Under the pieces are notes generated by a model. The model worked only from the letters and a program-made list of their open reading frames with translations. It did not search any database and was not told the DNA's origin. The position numbers and the translations under genes were made by a program. Positions 21,388-29,929 of a DNA stretch of 64,000 nt are shown piece by piece. The stretch comes from VAZQ01 sp963756715 (GTDB lineage Bacteria > Pseudomonadota > Alphaproteobacteria > Rhizobiales > Xanthobacteraceae): contig CAVWOV010000017.1 of the NCBI GenBank assembly GCA_963756715.1, forward strand, positions 62,001 to 126,000. Direction: 5' to 3'. Position 1 is the first letter of the stretch, and each line of letters starts with the position of its first letter.

Positions 21388-22806
21388 ATGCCGGTCAACA
21401 TTCTCATGCCCGCGTTGTCGCCCACCATGGAGAAGGGCAACCTCGCCAAGTGGCTCAAGAAGGAGGGCGACAAGGTCAAATCCGGCGACGTGATCGCCGA
21501 GATCGAGACCGACAAGGCGACGATGGAATACGAGGCGATCGACGACGGCGTGCTGGCCAAGATCGTCGTGCCGGAAGGCACTCAGGACGTGCCGGTCAAT
21601 TCCCTGATCGCGGTGATCGCCGCGGAGGGCGAGGATGTGAAGACCGCCGCCGCCACGGCTGGCAAAGGCACGGCGGCGAAGCCGAGCATCACGCCAGATC
21701 AGGCAGCAACGCCGGTTACCCCCTCACCCCAGCCCTCTCCCCGAGGGGGAGACGGAGCACAGCGGGCCGTACCACAAGCAGCGAGCTCCTCTCCACAAAC
21801 ACGGACGGCTCCCTCTCCCCAAAGGGGAGAGGGTGGGGGTGAGGGGGCGCGGGTCTCTCCAGCCACAACTGGCGCCAACCGTATCTTCGCCTCACCGCTC
21901 GCCCGACGGCTGGCGAAAGAGGCGGGCATCGAGGTTGCCCGTATCACCGGGACCGGCCCGCACGGCCGCGTCATCGCGCGCGATGTGACGGCAGCGAAAT
22001 CGGGGCAGGGCCTTGCACCGGCGCGCGCACCCGCTGCCGCAGGCACGCCGGTGGCGGCGGCCGCAATGCCGGATAGCCAAATACTGGCGCTCTATCAGCC
22101 GGGCAGCTACGACCTCATTCCGCACGACGGCATGCGGCGCACGATCGCGCAGCGGCTCACTGCTTCGGTGCAGACCATCCCGCATTTCTATCTGACGATG
22201 GACTGCGACATCGGCAAGCTGCTCGCGGCGCGCGAGGAGATCAATGCCATTGCGCCCAAGGACAAGGACGGCAAGCCGGCCTACAAGCTTTCGGTCAACG
22301 ACTTCGTCATCAAGGCGCTGGCGCTTGCTTTGCAGCGCATTCCCGATGCCAATGTGAGCTGGAGCGATGGCGGCATGCTTAAGCATAAGCATTCCGACGT
22401 CGGCGTCGCGGTCGCGCTGCCGGGCGGGCTTATCACGCCGATCGTTCGGCAAGCCGAATTGAAATCGCTCTCGGTCATTTCCAACGAGATGCGCGACCTT
22501 GCCGCCCGCGCCCGGGGACGAAAGCTCAAGCCGAACGAATATCAGGGCGGCACCACCTCGGTCTCCAACCTCGGCATGTACGGCATCAAGGACTTCACCG
22601 CGGTGATCAATCCGCCGCAGTCGACCATCCTGGCGGTCGGCGCCGGCGAGGAGCGTGCAGTGGTGCGCGGCGGCAGGATCGAGGCCGCGCACATCATGAG
22701 CGTCACGCTCTCCTGCGATCATCGCGCGGTCGACGGCGCGCTCGGCGCCGAGCTTCTCGGCGCGTTCAGGACGCTGATCGAGAGTCCGGTGATGATGGTG
22801 GTGTGA
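21388..22806 (+). CDS. pdhC: Dihydrolipoamide acetyltransferase, E2 component of pyruvate dehydrogenase
   Basis: Transfers acetyl groups from lipoyl-Lys to CoA and forms the core of the complex. Residues 1-80 are the lipoyl domain (Lys43 in ETDKATMEYEA). About residues 111-153 are a low-complexity linker encoded by an inserted palindromic repeat. The peripheral subunit-binding domain follows (FASPLARRLAKEAGIEVARI, GTGPHGRVIARDV). The catalytic domain ends with DHRAVDGALGAELLGAF, where the His and Asp are the active-site pair. 472 residues, frame intact. Confidence 0.96.
   Translation: MPVNILMPALSPTMEKGNLAKWLKKEGDKVKSGDVIAEIETDKATMEYEAIDDGVLAKIVVPEGTQDVPVNSLIAVIAAEGEDVKTAAATAGKGTAAKPSITPDQAATPVTPSPQPSPRGGDGAQRAVPQAASSSPQTRTAPSPQRGEGGGEGARVSPATTGANRIFASPLARRLAKEAGIEVARITGTGPHGRVIARDVTAAKSGQGLAPARAPAAAGTPVAAAAMPDSQILALYQPGSYDLIPHDGMRRTIAQRLTASVQTIPHFYLTMDCDIGKLLAAREEINAIAPKDKDGKPAYKLSVNDFVIKALALALQRIPDANVSWSDGGMLKHKHSDVGVAVALPGGLITPIVRQAELKSLSVISNEMRDLAARARGRKLKPNEYQGGTTSVSNLGMYGIKDFTAVINPPQSTILAVGAGEERAVVRGGRIEAAHIMSVTLSCDHRAVDGALGAELLGAFRTLIESPVMMVV
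21719..21847. repeat. Palindromic repeat inserted in frame in pdhC
   Basis: The left arm starts CCCCCTCACCCCAGCCCTCT and the right arm ends GGGGTGAGGGGG; they are reverse complements apart from small differences. Within it are two smaller hairpins: CTCTCCCC/GGGGGAG at 21735-21752 and CCCTCTCCCC-AAA-GGGGAGAGGG at 21811-21833. The segment is 129 bases, a multiple of three, and encodes Pro/Ser/Gly-rich peptide (SPQPSPRGGDG, SPQRGEGGGEGA). Elements of this type normally lie between genes; related ones are at 25165-25194 and 29774-29882 here. Confidence 0.85.
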
Positions 22807-22850
22807 GCCATGCTCCGACCGTGTCGGCGTCCACGATCGAGCGCGCGGCA

Positions 22851-23363
22851 ATGAGCGAGCGTGAAGTCACGATCCGGACGGCTGTGGTTACCTATTTCCC
22901 GATGTTCATTGCGACGCTGTCGCTCATCACCTCGATCTATAATGGCTACCTCAACAACCGGTTTGTCGACATCATCCAGCGCAACATCGCGCGCGGCGAA
23001 ACGCTGAAAAGCTGCAAGGAAATCATCGACGCCTATTTCCAGGTCAAGTTCCGCGCCGGTGTCGTCAGCGAAAACGGCGAGCGTGAGCGAACGAGCGGCG
23101 CGCCGGTCGCTGGCGCAGCCGCGGCGCAGATCGAAGCCGCCAATGCGGTCAATAAGGTGGGCGCGCTCGGCACTTATCTGGCCAACATGCAGGACGATGC
23201 GACGCGAGAGCGCTACACGCACCTGACCTGGGAACTCGACAAGGTCGTACGCGAAGCATCGCGCATTCCGCCCGCCGACCTCAACAAACGCTTCGAACCC
23301 GCGGATGCGATGTTCGACGGGATGAACAACGACTGCGTGAAGACCGCCAAGATGAAAATGTGA
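22851..23363 (+). CDS. Hypothetical membrane-anchored protein in the pdh operon
   Basis: About 170 residues; not a family I recognise. It has an N-terminal membrane helix (TAVVTYFPMFIATLSLITSI) followed by a soluble region: NNRFVDIIQRNIARGETLKS, a Cys in SCKEIIDAYFQVKFRAG, and helices with LANMQDDATRERYTHLTWEL. ATG 22851 (MSEREVTIRT) is chosen; a GTG at 22803 overlapping the pdhC stop would add 16 residues without a feature. It continues the operon between pdhC and lpdA. Confidence 0.65.
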   Translation: MSEREVTIRTAVVTYFPMFIATLSLITSIYNGYLNNRFVDIIQRNIARGETLKSCKEIIDAYFQVKFRAGVVSENGERERTSGAPVAGAAAAQIEAANAVNKVGALGTYLANMQDDATRERYTHLTWELDKVVREASRIPPADLNKRFEPADAMFDGMNNDCVKTAKMKM

Positions 23364-23414
23364 GAGGACCGGCGCCGTGTCACCTTGCGGTGCGGCAGAT
23401 GTGGAGCACGACGG

Positions 23415-23684
23415 ATGACACGTTGGCCGTGGATCACCGGCATCGTGGCCGTCATCGCGGCGGTCAGTCCACTCGGCCAGTCGGTGCTGCATGGGTCGTT
23501 CATATCAGGCGAGCAACTGGCGCGAAGCATCTCGCAATTGTTGCTGATGGCTGGTATTGCGATCTTTGTCGGGTTGGCGGCGATCGAATGCCTGGTGCGC
23601 GTCGTTCTGGTGCGCCGCCGCGCGGCTGAGGCCGCATCGGCAGCATTGATGGCGACGCCGGCGGACATCAAGACGGAGACCTAA
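23415..23684 (+). CDS. Small two-helix membrane protein upstream of lpdA
   Basis: An 89-residue protein: helix 1 WPWITGIVAVIAAVSPLG and helix 2 LLLMAGIAIFVGLAAIECLV, with a basic/Ala-rich C-terminus. The stop directly abuts the lpdA start codon, so the two are translationally adjacent. The preceding gene encodes another membrane-anchored protein 51 bases upstream, and the two could act as a pair. No family recognised. Confidence 0.65.
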   Translation: MTRWPWITGIVAVIAAVSPLGQSVLHGSFISGEQLARSISQLLLMAGIAIFVGLAAIECLVRVVLVRRRAAEAASAALMATPADIKTET

Positions 23685-25103
23685 GTGGCAGAGTCCTTCG
23701 ACATCATCATCATCGGTTCCGGCCCCGGCGGCTACGTCACCGCGATCCGCGCGGCGCAGCTTGGCTTCAAGACCGCGGTGGTGGAGCGCGATTATCTCGG
23801 CGGCATCTGCACCAACTGGGGCTGCATTCCCACCAAGGCGCTGCTGCGCACGGCCGATGTTTTCCACCTGATGCAGAACGCCAAGGAGTTCGGCATCTCC
23901 GCTGAAAACGTAACGTTCGATCCGAAGGCCGTCATCACCCGCTCGCGCGGCGTGGCGAAACGGCTGTCCGACGGCGTCTCGTTCCTGTTCCGCAAGAACA
24001 AGGTGTCGCTGATCTGGGGCGAGGCGGTGATCGACGCGCCCGGCAAGATCACCGTGAAGGCGTCGAAGACCGAGGCGCCGAAAGGCGCGCTCGGTCCGGG
24101 CTCCTATGCCGCCAAGCACATCATCATTGCGACCGGCGCGCGGCCGCGCGTGCTGCCGGGGCTCGAACCCGACAAGAAGCTGGTCTGGACCTATTTCGAG
24201 GCGATGAACCCCGACAAGATGCCGAAGTCGCTGCTGGTGGTCGGCTCCGGCGCCATCGGCATCGAGTTTGCCTCGTTCTATCGCACGCTTGGCGCTGACG
24301 TCACGGTGGTCGAAGTGCTGCCACAAATCCTCCCGGCGGAGGATGCCGAGATTTCGGCGTTCGCGCGCAAAGCCTTCGAAAAGCAGGGCATCAAGATTTT
24401 CACCGGCGCCAAGGTGACGAAGCTCGACAGACAAGCCGACAGCGTCACCGCCACCATTGACGACGGCAAAGGCGGCACGCAGACGCTCACCGTCGATCGG
24501 GTGATCGCGGCAGTCGGCGTCGTCGGCAACATCGAAAATCTCGGGCTGGAGAAGGTCGGCGTGAAGACCGAACGCGGCGCGATCGTGATCGATCCGCTCA
24601 ACCGCACCAATGTGCCGGGCATCTACGCGATCGGCGATGTCGCCGGGCCGCCGCTCTTGGCGCACAAGGCCGAGCACGAGGGCGTCGTCTGCGTCGAGGC
24701 GATCAAAGGGCTCAACCCGCATCCCATGGACAAGCGGCTCATTCCCGGCTGCACCTACTGCACGCCGCAGATCGCGTCCGTCGGCCTCACCGAGCAGGCC
24801 GCCAAGGACAAGAAGATCGACATCCGCGTCGGCCGCTTTCCGTTCATCGGCAACGGCAAGGCGATTGCGCTTGGCGAGGATCAGGGCTTGGTCAAGGTGA
24901 TCTTCGACAAGAAGACCGGCCAGCTTCTCGGCGCCCACATGGTCGGCGCCGAGGTCACCGAATTGATCCAGGGCTACGTCATCGCGATGAATCTGGAAAC
25001 CACCGAAGAAGAACTGATGCACACCATCTTCCCGCACCCGACGATCTCGGAAACCATGAAGGAAGCGGTGCTCGATGCCTACGGCCGGGTGCTGAACATG
25101 TGA
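23685..25103 (+). CDS. lpdA: Dihydrolipoyl dehydrogenase (E3 component)
   Basis: FAD enzyme that reoxidises dihydrolipoyl groups of PDH and related complexes. The 472-residue protein starts with GTG and has the FAD motif IIIIGSGPGGYVTAIRAAQL, the redox-active disulfide in GGICTNWGCIPTKALL, the second dinucleotide motif LLVVGSGAIGIEFASFY, and the C-terminal dimer-interface His/Glu in HTIFPHPTISETMKEA. Frame intact. Confidence 0.96.
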   Translation: MAESFDIIIIGSGPGGYVTAIRAAQLGFKTAVVERDYLGGICTNWGCIPTKALLRTADVFHLMQNAKEFGISAENVTFDPKAVITRSRGVAKRLSDGVSFLFRKNKVSLIWGEAVIDAPGKITVKASKTEAPKGALGPGSYAAKHIIIATGARPRVLPGLEPDKKLVWTYFEAMNPDKMPKSLLVVGSGAIGIEFASFYRTLGADVTVVEVLPQILPAEDAEISAFARKAFEKQGIKIFTGAKVTKLDRQADSVTATIDDGKGGTQTLTVDRVIAAVGVVGNIENLGLEKVGVKTERGAIVIDPLNRTNVPGIYAIGDVAGPPLLAHKAEHEGVVCVEAIKGLNPHPMDKRLIPGCTYCTPQIASVGLTEQAAKDKKIDIRVGRFPFIGNGKAIALGEDQGLVKVIFDKKTGQLLGAHMVGAEVTELIQGYVIAMNLETTEEELMHTIFPHPTISETMKEAVLDAYGRVLNM

Positions 25104-25164
25104 CACCCGTCTTGGAAGTCCTGACTAGCGAGGGGATCGATGGTCCTTACCGCGGACGCGGTGC

Positions 25165-25194
25165 GCTCCCTCTCCCCGGTTGGGGAGAGGGAGC
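25165..25194. repeat. Palindromic repeat, CCCTCTCCCC type, after lpdA
   Basis: GCTCCCTCTCCCC and GGGGAGAGGGAGC make a perfect 13-bp stem around GGTT, 62 bases past the lpdA stop. It shares its core with the hairpins inside pdhC. It may stabilise or end the pdh transcript, but there is no U-tract. Confidence 0.75.
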
Positions 25195-25243
25195 CGACCG
25201 AGCGAGCCTCAAACGTGTTGGCTATCAGAAGGTTGATGTCATC

Positions 25244-26257
25244 ATGTCTTCCCCGATCATCGATATTCACACCCATTGCTCGCCGCGCGTGGCCGGCGAT
25301 CCGTTCGGCGTCGCCGAGGTCATGCGCGGCGTCCCGGTTGGCAAGAATGCGGTGACGAATTTCCGCGGCCTGCCGGCGGTGTCCTACCACGACATGTACG
25401 ATTTCGATCTCCAGCAGGAGGTCTGCGCCAAGGCCGGCATCACCGGGCGGATCATCTCGACGCCGTTCGCCGCGGAGGGCATTTCCTGGGCCTCGAAGTC
25501 GCCTGCGATCGACATCGTCAAATCGATCAACGATCAGATCGCCGGCATCGTGGCGCGATCGCCACAAAACTGGGGGCTCGGCACGCTCAATCCGCTCGAC
25601 GCCAGCCACATCGCGGAGGGCGAGCGCTGCCTCGGAGCGCTCGGTTTCAAGGGCCTGCTGATATGCTCAAGCTGGCACGGCCGGTTTCTCGATGGCGATG
25701 ATGCGTTCGCGTTCTGGGAGTGGGCCGAGGACCGGCAGGTGCCGATCTTCCTCCATCCGCCCCGGGTGCCGATCGGGCATGAGCAGCAGATGGATCAGTA
25801 CAAGCTCGACGAACTGATCGGCCGGCCGTTCGACACCGCGATGGCGATGGCGCGCATGATCCTGTCAGGGCTGTTCGACCGCTATCCGCGGCTGAAGATC
25901 GTGGTGGCGCACATGGGCGGCGGGCTGTTGCCGTGCATGGGACGGCTCGATTTCGGCTGGCGGCTCGGTTGCGAGGGCATGCCGGAGCACGCGGCGATCC
26001 GCTGCAAGAAATTGCCGAGCGAATATCTCGCGCTGTTCAGCGTCGACACGATGGGGTTCTGGGCGCCGCATGTGCGCGAGGCGGTCGAGGTGTTTGGCGT
26101 CGACCGCGTCATGTTCGGCACCGACTATGGGCCGGTGCCGATTGATCCCAAGGAGCACGTCGACATCGTCGACGCGCTGGCGATTTCGCCATCAGACAAA
26201 GAAAAAATCCTGTGGCGCAACGCGGCCCGTTTTTTCAATCTTGATGTCGTCGCATAG
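25244..26257 (+). CDS. Amidohydrolase family protein (ACMSD-like)
   Basis: A 337-residue metal-dependent hydrolase/decarboxylase. IIDIHTHCSPRVAGDPF gives the HxH metal ligands, IFLHPPRVPIGHE a third His, IVVAHMGGGLLPCMGRLDF the fourth region, and MFGTDYGPVPIDPKEHVDI the late Asp. This set matches the aminocarboxymuconate-semialdehyde decarboxylase-like branch (PF04909). The start at 25244 (MSSPIIDIHTHCS) places the first motif at the N-terminus as usual. It lies convergent with a Bug-type binding-protein gene; the two may serve uptake and breakdown of one aromatic or carboxylic acid, but that is inference. Confidence 0.85.
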   Translation: MSSPIIDIHTHCSPRVAGDPFGVAEVMRGVPVGKNAVTNFRGLPAVSYHDMYDFDLQQEVCAKAGITGRIISTPFAAEGISWASKSPAIDIVKSINDQIAGIVARSPQNWGLGTLNPLDASHIAEGERCLGALGFKGLLICSSWHGRFLDGDDAFAFWEWAEDRQVPIFLHPPRVPIGHEQQMDQYKLDELIGRPFDTAMAMARMILSGLFDRYPRLKIVVAHMGGGLLPCMGRLDFGWRLGCEGMPEHAAIRCKKLPSEYLALFSVDTMGFWAPHVREAVEVFGVDRVMFGTDYGPVPIDPKEHVDIVDALAISPSDKEKILWRNAARFFNLDVVA

Positions 26258-26270
26258 GCCGCGTCGCGCG

Positions 26271-27241
26271 TCAGTTCACGGTCACCTTCGCGAGCTTGAT
26301 CACCGCCGCCCATTTCTCGATCTCGGCCGGCAGGGCGGCGTTCATCTCGGCCGGGGTCTTGAGCGCGACCGGAATGCCAATTTGCGCAAGGCGCGTTCGC
26401 ACCGCGTCCTTCGCCAGTGCTGCTGCCACCGCGCGATAGAGCCGGTCGACGGCTGCTGGCGGCGTCTTGGCGGGAGCGAACAACGCCGACCACGCGTCCG
26501 CCTCGACGCCGGCGACGCCACCCTCCGCAAATGTCGGAACCTTCGGCAACTGGGTTGAACGCTGTGCGCGCGCGACGCCGAGGGCGTGCAGCGCGCCGGA
26601 TTCGATCTGCTGATTGATGAGCCCCGGCAACGGCGCGATGCTCATATCGATCCGGCCGGCGAGCAGCTCGGTAAGCATCGGCGAGAGCCCCTTGAACGGC
26701 ACATGCAGCATGTCGATGCCGGCCTTGGTCTTGAACAGTTCGCCGGCAAGGTGGGCGCCTGAACCGTTGCCGGTCGAGCCGAAGGTCAGGCTGCCGGGCT
26801 TGGCCTTCGCCATCTTGACGATGTCGCCCACGCTCTCCGCCGGGAAGCCCTTGCGCACGACCAGGACGTGCGGCATGGCGGCGATGCCGGCGACCGGCGT
26901 GAAATCCTTCAACGCGTCGTAGGGACAGTTCTTGACCAGGCTTTGATTAGTGGCGTGGGTCTGGTTGGTGCCAAGCACCAGCGTGTGGCCGTCGGGCTCG
27001 GCGCGCGCCACCGCGTTGGTGCCGATGATGCCGGATCCGCCCGGACGGTTCTCGACCACGATGGTCTGGCCCAGATCCGGTGCGGCCTCCTGGGCGATCA
27101 GCCGCGCCAGCGTGTCGATCGGACCGCCCGGCGGATAGGGTACAACGATGGTGATGGTTCGGCTCGGAAAGCCTTGGGCGCGGGCGGCGGACGCAAGCCC
27201 GAGCGCGGCAGAACTGAGGAGGAAGAGCGGCGCGTGAACAT
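26271..27241 (-). CDS. Tripartite tricarboxylate transporter (Bug family) substrate-binding protein
   Basis: Periplasmic binding protein of the TctC/Bug family. Mature hallmarks: FPSRTITIVVPYPPGGPIDT, VVENRPGGSGIIGTNAVARA, PDGHTLVLGTNQTH, PHVLVVRKGFPAESVGDIV and VPTFAEGGVAGVEADAWSAL. The expected start is ATG 27241: it gives MFTRRS and, if one base is missing near 27226, continues FLLSSAALGLASAARAQG, a typical signal peptide. As written, the open frame begins with GTG 27275 and lacks the twin Arg. No TctA/TctB membrane genes are nearby, which is usual for orphan Bug proteins. Confidence 0.86.
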
Positions 27242-27455
27242 GATATGACCCGGATGCTATTGGCGGCGGCGGCACTCTATGTCGCCCGCATCGTCGCGGT
27301 CAAAAGCCCGCATCGCCGCAGCATTGCCAGCCGAGCCGGCGACTGTGGCGGCCTGTGAGGATCTGCGATCGCGCCCGATATCTGGGGCGCGCGGCTTGCG
27401 CCTGCGGGCGGCCGTCCGTAAGTAGACGGCAAGGGACCTCAGTCCCGGAGCCGCC

Positions 27456-28412
27456 ATGACCGTCGTTCTCGACAATATCGGCCCGAATGCGCGCCCGCGC
27501 CATCCGGAAAAGGCGCATCGTCCTGATGCGCCGCTGCACCGGAAGCCGGACTGGATCCGCGTCAAGGCGCCGGTGTCCAAAGGCTATGCCGACACCCAGG
27601 CGATCGTCCGCGCCAACGGCCTGCACACCGTCTGCGAAGAGGCTGGCTGTCCGAATATCGGCGAATGCTGGGAGAAGAAGCACGCCACATTCATGATCAT
27701 GGGGGACACCTGCACGCGGGCCTGCGCGTTCTGCAACGTCAAGACCGGGCTTCCCGCCGCGCTTGATCCCAACGAGCCGTTACGCGTGGCCGAGGCGACC
27801 GCCAAGCTTGGCCTCCGGCATGTGGTTGTCACGTCGGTCGATCGCGACGATCTGCCGGACGGCGGGGCGGCTCATTTCGCCGCGACGATCCGGGCCATCC
27901 GCGAACATTGCGCGGCCACCACGATCGAGGTGCTGACGCCGGACTTTCTCCGCAAGGGAAGCGCCGTTGCGACCGTGGTCGCCGCGCGGCCGGATGTGTT
28001 CAACCATAATCTCGAGACCGTGCCGTCGAACTACCTGACGGTGCGGCCGGGCGCGCGCTACTTCGCGTCGCTCCGGCTGCTGCAGCAGGTGAAGGAGATC
28101 GATCCGGCGATGTTCACCAAGTCCGGCATCATGGTGGGACTGGGTGAGGAACGCAACGAAGTGCTCCAATTGATGGACGATCTGCGTTCTGCCGACGTCG
28201 ACTTTCTGACGATCGGTCAGTACCTGCAACCGACGCGCAAGCACCACGAAGTGGTCCGCTTCGTCCCGCCCGACGAGTTCAACGCGCTGGAAGCCATTGC
28301 GCGGGCCAAGGGCTTCCTGATGGTGTCGGCATCACCGCTGACGCGATCGTCGCATCATGCCGGCGATGACTTCGCGCGGCTCAAGGCGGCGCGCGACGCG
28401 CGTACGCGCTGA
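27456..28412 (+). CDS. lipA: Lipoyl synthase
   Basis: Radical SAM enzyme that inserts sulfur at C6 and C8 of protein-bound octanoyl groups. The 318-residue protein has the auxiliary cluster motif CEEAGCPNIGEC, the radical SAM motif CTRACAFC, and the C-terminal Ser ligand region TRSSHHAGDDF. It supplies cofactor to PdhB and PdhC encoded just upstream. Frame intact. Confidence 0.96.
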   Translation: MTVVLDNIGPNARPRHPEKAHRPDAPLHRKPDWIRVKAPVSKGYADTQAIVRANGLHTVCEEAGCPNIGECWEKKHATFMIMGDTCTRACAFCNVKTGLPAALDPNEPLRVAEATAKLGLRHVVVTSVDRDDLPDGGAAHFAATIRAIREHCAATTIEVLTPDFLRKGSAVATVVAARPDVFNHNLETVPSNYLTVRPGARYFASLRLLQQVKEIDPAMFTKSGIMVGLGEERNEVLQLMDDLRSADVDFLTIGQYLQPTRKHHEVVRFVPPDEFNALEAIARAKGFLMVSASPLTRSSHHAGDDFARLKAARDARTR

Positions 28413-28415
28413 CGC

Positions 28416-28877
28416 ATGCCGCAATTCACCACCACCCGCCAGGTGCGGCATTCGGCTGGAGATATGTTCAATCTCGTCGCCGACGTGGAGCGCTATCCGG
28501 AATTCGTGCCGCTCTGCCGCAGCCTGAAGGTGCGCAAGCGCATCCCGGAGCCCGAGGATGTCGAAGTCGTCATCGCCGAGATGACGATCGCCTACAAGCT
28601 GATCAGCGAGACGTTCACCAGCCGCGTTACGCTCGACCGGCCGAACCTGCAGATCCTGGTCGAATATCTCGAAGGGCCGTTCAGTCATATGGAAAACCGC
28701 TGGACCTTCCATCCCACCGGCCCGCAGTCCTGCGACGTGGAGTTTTTCATCTCCTATGAATTCCGCAGCCGCATGCTCGGGCTGCTGATGGGCTCGATGT
28801 TCGACGTGGCGTTCCGGCGATTCGCGGTAGCGTTCGAGCGGCGGGCCGATGTGATTCACGCGCGAAAGACCGCCTGA
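28416..28877 (+). CDS. Type II toxin-antitoxin RatA/COQ10-like START domain protein
   Basis: A 153-residue SRPBCC (START-like) protein: TTRQVRHSAGDMFNLVADVE, RYPEFVPLCRSLKVRKR, LEGPFSHMENRWTFHP, CDVEFFISYEFRSRML. It matches the COQ10/RatA family, whose members bind ubiquinone or act on ribosomes. The gene begins 3 bases after the lipA stop, an adjacency common in alphaproteobacteria. A ubiquinone-related role is the more likely one here. Confidence 0.88.
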   Translation: MPQFTTTRQVRHSAGDMFNLVADVERYPEFVPLCRSLKVRKRIPEPEDVEVVIAEMTIAYKLISETFTSRVTLDRPNLQILVEYLEGPFSHMENRWTFHPTGPQSCDVEFFISYEFRSRMLGLLMGSMFDVAFRRFAVAFERRADVIHARKTA

Positions 28878-28982
28878 CCACTACGGCAATGTACTGCACA
28901 CATCTGTCGACGGTTGGACGCGCGCGAGCGCGTGTGGTTTATCCTTTATATGATCTGATGACGCTCGGGCAGGGGGGTTGCA

Positions 28983-29729
28983 ATGACACTGAAGGACAAG
29001 GTTGCCGTCGTGACCGGCGGCAGCAGCGGAATTGGCGCGGCGACGGTGCGGATGCTGGCGGACGAAGGCGCCAGCGTCGTGATCTGCTACAACAAGGGCG
29101 CCGAGCGCGCGGACGCGCTGTTGAAGGAACTGCCGAAGGGCGATCATCGCACATTGCACCTCGCGATCGAAAATTCGGCCTCGGTCCGCGACGCTGCCGA
29201 GGCCGTGCGCAGCGCCTATGGCCGCGCCGATGTCCTGGTCAATTCGGCGGGCATGACGCGCCCGGTGCCGCACGCGCAACTCGATGCGCTCGACGACGCC
29301 TTGCTCGATGCCATGCTGATTACCAATGTGCGTGGACCCTTCGCCGTGATCCGCGCGTTCGTGCCCCTGCTGCGCGCCGGCGGCGACAGCGTGATCGTCA
29401 ATGTCTCGTCGATCTCCGCCTTCACCGGCTCCGGCAGCAATATCGGCTATTGCGCGTCGAAGGCGGCACTCGACACCATGACGCTATCGCTCGCACGCGT
29501 ATTGGGGCCGCAGATCCGTGTGCTGTGCGTTTCGCCGGCTGCCGTGGCGACCGATTTCGTCGCCGGCCGTGATCGCGCGGCGCTGGAGAAGATCGCGCAA
29601 GGCACGCCGCTCAAACGGGTGGTCGAACCCGAAGATATCGCTCGCACCGTCATGGCGTGCATTACGCATCTGAAAGTGTCGACGGGTACGCGAATTGTCG
29701 CCGACGCCGGCCGCTTCCTCGCGACCTAG
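28983..29729 (+). CDS. Short-chain dehydrogenase/reductase
   Basis: A 248-residue classical SDR: cofactor motif VAVVTGGSSGIGAATV, NSAG in VLVNSAGMTRPV, catalytic Ser in VNVSSISAF, YxxxK in GYCASKAALDTMT, and a C-terminal GTRIVADAGRFLAT. The sequence ICYNKGAERAD after the second strand suggests NADP preference. The substrate is unknown. A GGGGGG-rich ribosome site precedes ATG 28983. Confidence 0.9.
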   Translation: MTLKDKVAVVTGGSSGIGAATVRMLADEGASVVICYNKGAERADALLKELPKGDHRTLHLAIENSASVRDAAEAVRSAYGRADVLVNSAGMTRPVPHAQLDALDDALLDAMLITNVRGPFAVIRAFVPLLRAGGDSVIVNVSSISAFTGSGSNIGYCASKAALDTMTLSLARVLGPQIRVLCVSPAAVATDFVAGRDRAALEKIAQGTPLKRVVEPEDIARTVMACITHLKVSTGTRIVADAGRFLAT

Positions 29730-29773
29730 AACGGGATGACTTTAGTTTGAGGCAGTTGCTGCGGCGGCGGTGT

Positions 29774-29882
29774 GCTCCCTCCCCTTGAAAAGGGGGGGAT
29801 GGGAGGGGATCACACGGGCACGTGATTTTGATCCCCACCCGGCTCGCTTTCACTCGCCGACCTCCCCTTTTCAAGGGGAGGT
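29774..29882. repeat. Intergenic palindromic repeat cluster, CCCCTT/AAGGGG type
   Basis: Two short hairpins (CCCCTTGAAAAGGGG near 29781-29795 and CCTCCCCTT-TTC-AAGGGGAGG at 29861-29881) flank an inner inverted pair (ATCAC at 29809, GTGAT at 29822; GGGGATCA and TGATCCCC). It fills most of the gap between the convergent SDR and membrane-protein genes and may act as a bidirectional terminator. It is related to the elements at 21719 and 25165. Confidence 0.7.
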
Positions 29883-29929
29883 GACCGAACTCGTTGCGCC
29901 GGTTCGACACGCTTTAAACCCATTACGCT

